Positions 61,407 through 64,000 of a stretch of 64,000 nucleotides of DNA are shown here, one piece after another; position 1 is the stretch's first letter, and each line of letters begins with the position of its first letter. The notes under the pieces were generated by a model. It ran no database searches. It saw only the letters and a program-made list of their open reading frames with translations, and was not told the origin of the DNA. A program made the translations under genes and the position numbers. Source of the stretch: Chloroflexi bacterium OHK40 (GTDB lineage: Bacteria; Chloroflexota; Chloroflexia; Chloroflexales; Chloroflexaceae); contig SFCB01000291.1 of NCBI GenBank assembly GCA_004367505.1, positions 1 to 64,000 on the forward strand. Direction: 5' to 3'.

Positions 61407-62965
61407 TACTCGGATCGGGGTGGTGTGTCGCGCAGCAACCGGCGGATGAGCGGATGGAGTGCATAGGCCCGCGTCGCCGGATCATACGAGCAGCACCCCC
61501 GATCGACCAGTACGGCCAGATCGCGCCGGATGCCGGTGATGGAGTCGCCCGTGCGGGCGGCGAGCACACTGGCCAACTCGGCTGCCTGAAAGGAGTCGGG
61601 CATGGCACGGGCCGCATCGAGCAGGGCCAGTAGCCGCGCGCGCTCCTGGTGGGTGGCCGGGCTCAGCATGCGCCCCAGCAACTCGGCGGCGTAGGCACCG
61701 TAGCGGGCCTCGTCGCGGGTAAAGACGGCCGCGTCAATCGGCACATATTCCTGCAGCGCCGCGTGCACAGCCTCCAGGCAGCCGGCTTCCTGCAGCCGCG
61801 CCAGCAGATCCTCGTCGCGGTACACCTGGGCGGGCAGGTCGGCCCCGCCGAGCGCGGCCCGCTCACAGAGCTGGCGCCACCGCCGGGCCCAGGGCTCATG
61901 GTCGCCGCTGGTGCGCAGGGGTGCCGCCGAAAAGTAGAGCCACTCATTGACCGCGCGGGCCTCGGTGATCGGCTGCCCGAGCGCCTGGTCGTAGTAGATC
62001 GCCTCCAGCTCGCGCCACAGCGCCAGCAGCCGCTGGGGGCTCCTGCGTTGCAGATCGGCTTCGACTGCCCGGCGCAGCGCCAGGGTGAAGACCGTCCGGT
62101 GGCCACGGCTATAATCGAGATGGCCACGGGCCTTCAGCTCCCGCAGAGCTTCCTGCAGGTGCCGCGAGGAGCTATCACCGAGGGTGCTCCAGCCCGGCAG
62201 AAAGCGCCTGAGCAGCCGCTCCATCGTGGGCACGTGCACCGCACGCATCACCCCCACTACGCCGACCACCGCGCGCGTAGCCTTGCTGAGCGTATCGAGG
62301 CGGGGCTCGGGCCCCTCGGGCGGCGGGTCAACCCTGAAGTGGCGCAGCAGGGTCTCGACGGCGGCAGGGTGGCCAAGGGCCAGATCGTGGAGGGGGAGGC
62401 CGAGGGGAGTGCGGGCAGCCTGGCGTGCCATCGCGAGCGTCTCGTCGGGCACCAGCCGGGGGATACTCAGCGGGCGACAGCGGGCCCGCAGCTCCCAGAA
62501 GTGCCAGGCCACGGGCGAGCGGCTGGCGATGATCACCAGGGCGCGGGTGCGCTCAACGACCGGCTTGATCAGCGCCCGCTGGAGCACTGGCCATTGCTCC
62601 AGCGCGTCGACGCCATCGATCAGGAGCAGCCAGGGCTGTCCCGGCTGGCGGGGCGCCTGCAGCGCGCAGGAAACACTCACCGCTAGCGGGGCCAGCTCCG
62701 GGTGCTCAGGCGTTGGCCCATCGGGCGGGAGCAATGCGCGCAACGGCGCCGCGCCGGTGGCCCAGGTGCCCGCTGGCACGGCGAAGTTCAAGGCGGCTAC
62801 CGGGTAGTCCGAAGCTACCTGCTCGAACACCTGGCGCAGCAGGTAGCTCTTGCCCATCCCGTACGGGCCGACCAGATTCAGCACCGGCAGCTCACTGTCC
62901 GGGCTGGCGAGCAACTGCCGCAGGAGATCGATCAGCCCGGGGCGGCTCTCGACGCGGAGATTCAT
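61406..62965 (-). CDS. STAND-type P-loop ATPase with C-terminal winged helix
   Basis: A 519-residue P-loop ATPase. Walker A is LVGPYGMGKSYLL (Gly33-Ser40), Walker B LLLIDGVDALEQW (Asp117), followed by LVIIASRSPVAWHF as sensor. A winged-helix-like region links the ATPase to a helical part, and the last 100 residues (AELASVLAARTGDSITGIRRDLAVLVDRGCCSYDPATRAYALHPLIRRLL) form another. The pattern fits a STAND regulator or effector. It overlaps the 980-residue ATPase gene by one base and lies 171 bases behind the winged-helix gene. No nuclease or toxin domain is recognised. Confidence 0.7.
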   Translation of the reverse strand: MNLRVESRPGLIDLLRQLLASPDSELPVLNLVGPYGMGKSYLLRQVFEQVASDYPVAALNFAVPAGTWATGAAPLRALLPPDGPTPEHPELAPLAVSVSCALQAPRQPGQPWLLLIDGVDALEQWPVLQRALIKPVVERTRALVIIASRSPVAWHFWELRARCRPLSIPRLVPDETLAMARQAARTPLGLPLHDLALGHPAAVETLLRHFRVDPPPEGPEPRLDTLSKATRAVVGVVGVMRAVHVPTMERLLRRFLPGWSTLGDSSSRHLQEALRELKARGHLDYSRGHRTVFTLALRRAVEADLQRRSPQRLLALWRELEAIYYDQALGQPITEARAVNEWLYFSAAPLRTSGDHEPWARRWRQLCERAALGGADLPAQVYRDEDLLARLQEAGCLEAVHAALQEYVPIDAAVFTRDEARYGAYAAELLGRMLSPATHQERARLLALLDAARAMPDSFQAAELASVLAARTGDSITGIRRDLAVLVDRGCCSYDPATRAYALHPLIRRLLRDTPPRSE

Positions 62966-63084
62966 GGCGCCTCAATCGCTGCTGGCCGGCGGCTTAGGAC
63001 AGCGCGCAGGCCTCCTGCCGCACCGGCACAGGGCCTGTAATTTCTTATACTGCCCGAAAGAACGCCCCCTCGCAAGGTCGCGCA

Positions 63085-63119
63085 GTGACCGTTCCGTGGA
63101 AATCTCGTGGAACTTCCAC
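63085..63119. promoter_or_regulatory. 11-bp-spaced direct repeats with palindrome between the winged-helix and ATPase genes
   Basis: GTGACC (63085), GTGGAA (63096) and GTGGAA (63107) start exactly 11 bases apart on the plus strand; the last belongs to a perfect palindrome, GTGGAA-C-TTCCAC (63107-63119). Eleven-base direct repeats are the classic half-site spacing of OmpR/PhoB-type winged-helix regulators, and the protein encoded next door ends in such a domain. TATAAG near 63048 on the minus strand may be the -10 of the ATPase gene. Confidence 0.5.
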
Positions 63120-63136
63120 CACCAGGCCCCCAGGCC

Positions 63137-64000
63137 TCACTCGTCACGAAAGTTGCGCAGCACATAGCCGAAGCCGGTCGCGTTATCGATGTAGGTGAGC
63201 GAGTTCTTCACCTCGGGCTCCAGATCCTCGCGCAGGTTACGAATCAGCTTGCGCAGCGAGCCAGTTGGGTCGGCCCGCAGATCCGGGTCGGGGTCGTCGC
63301 GATACACGTCGTCGGCCAACTCCTTGCTGGAGACCCGCCGGTTCCGGTGGGCCCAGAGGTAGTCCAGGCAGCGCTGGCGCAGCCGGGGAAGCTTCTGGGC
63401 GATCCGTCGATCGCCCAGCCAGACATCGCCCCGCTTGTCGACGAAGAGCAGCGGTGGGTCGGTAGAGACGGCGGCCGGGTTCGGGAGGCGTCGGGGCGGC
63501 TCGGGCGAGAGCACCGTCGCTGGTGGGGGCCCACCGACAGCCAGGCCGGAAGGCTGGTACTCGGCCATGGGGGCGACCTCCAGCACGGTGGCCGCCGCGA
63601 TCGGGGCGTCGGGGTCGTCGCTGCGGGCGAGGTGCCTGGTAACCACCATATCGGCGAGGCGCAACAGCTCCCGGGGCGAGCAGTCGGCCCGCTTGGCGAG
63701 GTGCAGGTCAACATCAAAGTCGGCGGCACAGAGGTCGCTAAAACAACGGGTACTCCCCTGGGACGTCTGGCTCAACTGGCTACAGATAATCAGCCGCTGC
63801 TCGAGCATCGCCACCAGATCCTGGGGACGCCACTCCAGCATCAGGCTGCGCATAATCTCAAGGCGGCCGATGCGCTGGGCGAGGAGCAGCTCGCGTAAGG
63901 CGATGGGCAGAAAGAACTTGAACGCGACCCCCTCGCTATCGAGCAGGCCGGCGGCGTTCAGCAGCGGCGCGAGCACTCGCGCCTGGAGCTCCAGATCGTC
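63137..64000 (-). CDS. Winged-helix protein of a STAND gene set (5' end outside window)
   Basis: At least 287 residues; the frame stays open to the right edge, so the N-terminus is missing. The visible part has a helical region (LLNAAGLLDSEGVAFKFFLPIALRELLLAQRIGRLEIMRSLMLEW), a cysteine-bearing middle (CADFDVDLHLAKRADCSPRELL-like) and a C-terminal OmpR-like winged helix (LWAHRNRRVSSKELADDVYRD, SLRKLIRNLREDLEPEV, YIDNATGFGYVLRNF). A STAND or KAP-type NTPase upstream of the visible part is likely, since QRIGRLEIMRSL segments resemble their lid helices, but this cannot be confirmed. First known gene of the three-gene minus-strand set. Confidence 0.65.
   Translation of the reverse strand, partial: DDLELQARVLAPLLNAAGLLDSEGVAFKFFLPIALRELLLAQRIGRLEIMRSLMLEWRPQDLVAMLEQRLIICSQLSQTSQGSTRCFSDLCAADFDVDLHLAKRADCSPRELLRLADMVVTRHLARSDDPDAPIAAATVLEVAPMAEYQPSGLAVGGPPPATVLSPEPPRRLPNPAAVSTDPPLLFVDKRGDVWLGDRRIAQKLPRLRQRCLDYLWAHRNRRVSSKELADDVYRDDPDPDLRADPTGSLRKLIRNLREDLEPEVKNSLTYIDNATGFGYVLRNFRDE

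Overview
This is a 64 kb, very GC-rich, gene-dense bacterial chromosome segment, most likely from a member of the Chloroflexota (class Chloroflexia). That placement is inferred from protein families: a secreted protein built of two CFAETG...YWERGGGLPVFG modules plus a lamin-tail domain, a secreted protein ending FLPVLQP, a DUF4332 protein, and large CHAT/STAND/WD40 proteins. I see no rRNA, tRNA or CRISPR array. The first and last genes are cut by the window edges.

Layout. 0-3.5 kb: tail of a secreted FN3-type protein, DUF4332 protein, and an overlapping pair (PfkB kinase plus CDP-alcohol phosphatidyltransferase) that could salvage inositol into lipid. 3.9-9.4 kb: fumarylacetoacetase, an unrecognised 313-aa protein, two membrane proteins (one ABA4-like), a TetR regulator and an MFS remnant. 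9.5-20.3 kb: MGDG-synthase-like glycosyltransferase, alpha/beta hydrolase, PhzF protein, GH1 beta-glucosidase, DUF4395/thioredoxin pair, ECF sigma factor, seven-bladed PLL-type lectin, BBE-like flavoenzyme and an AAC(6')-like acetyltransferase. 21-29.7 kb: a zinc alcohol dehydrogenase, DUF59 protein and amidohydrolase, divergent from a histidine kinase with an AcoR/MimR-type N-terminal sensor, its OmpR-type regulator and an acyl-CoA synthetase. 29.8-36.9 kb: metY, CoA-binding protein, threonine-dehydratase-like enzyme, Phd/VapC toxin-antitoxin pair, secreted LTD protein, KamB/NpmA-type 16S rRNA methyltransferase, AraC fragment and a receiver-only regulator.

37.5-47.6 kb is one co-directional minus-strand cluster for assimilatory sulfate reduction: siroheme synthesis (precorrin-2 dehydrogenase, SUMT, CbiX), cysH, sat, a nitrate/sulfonate-type ABC importer, cysC, sulfite reductase and an ACT-domain protein. 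It imports a sulfur oxyanion or sulfonate, activates sulfate, reduces it to sulfide and makes the cofactor; metY upstream would fix the sulfide. Next to it, on the plus strand, are nrfH-nrfA for ammonifying nitrite reduction, preceded by two CRP/FNR-like palindromes; NrfA carries a sixth haem motif. 50-64 kb is dominated by signalling/defence-type NTPases: a 1659-aa CHAT-STAND-TM-WD40 protein, then (after a LysM protein and DAHP synthase) a minus-strand run of a winged-helix protein and two P-loop STAND ATPases with 11-bp-spaced direct repeats between them. This last cassette is the best candidate for an undescribed system.

Intergenic regions hold several small repeat families with inverted termini (MITE-like) and GC-rich repeats that create many spurious reading frames. 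One repeat copy abuts an AraC gene fragment.
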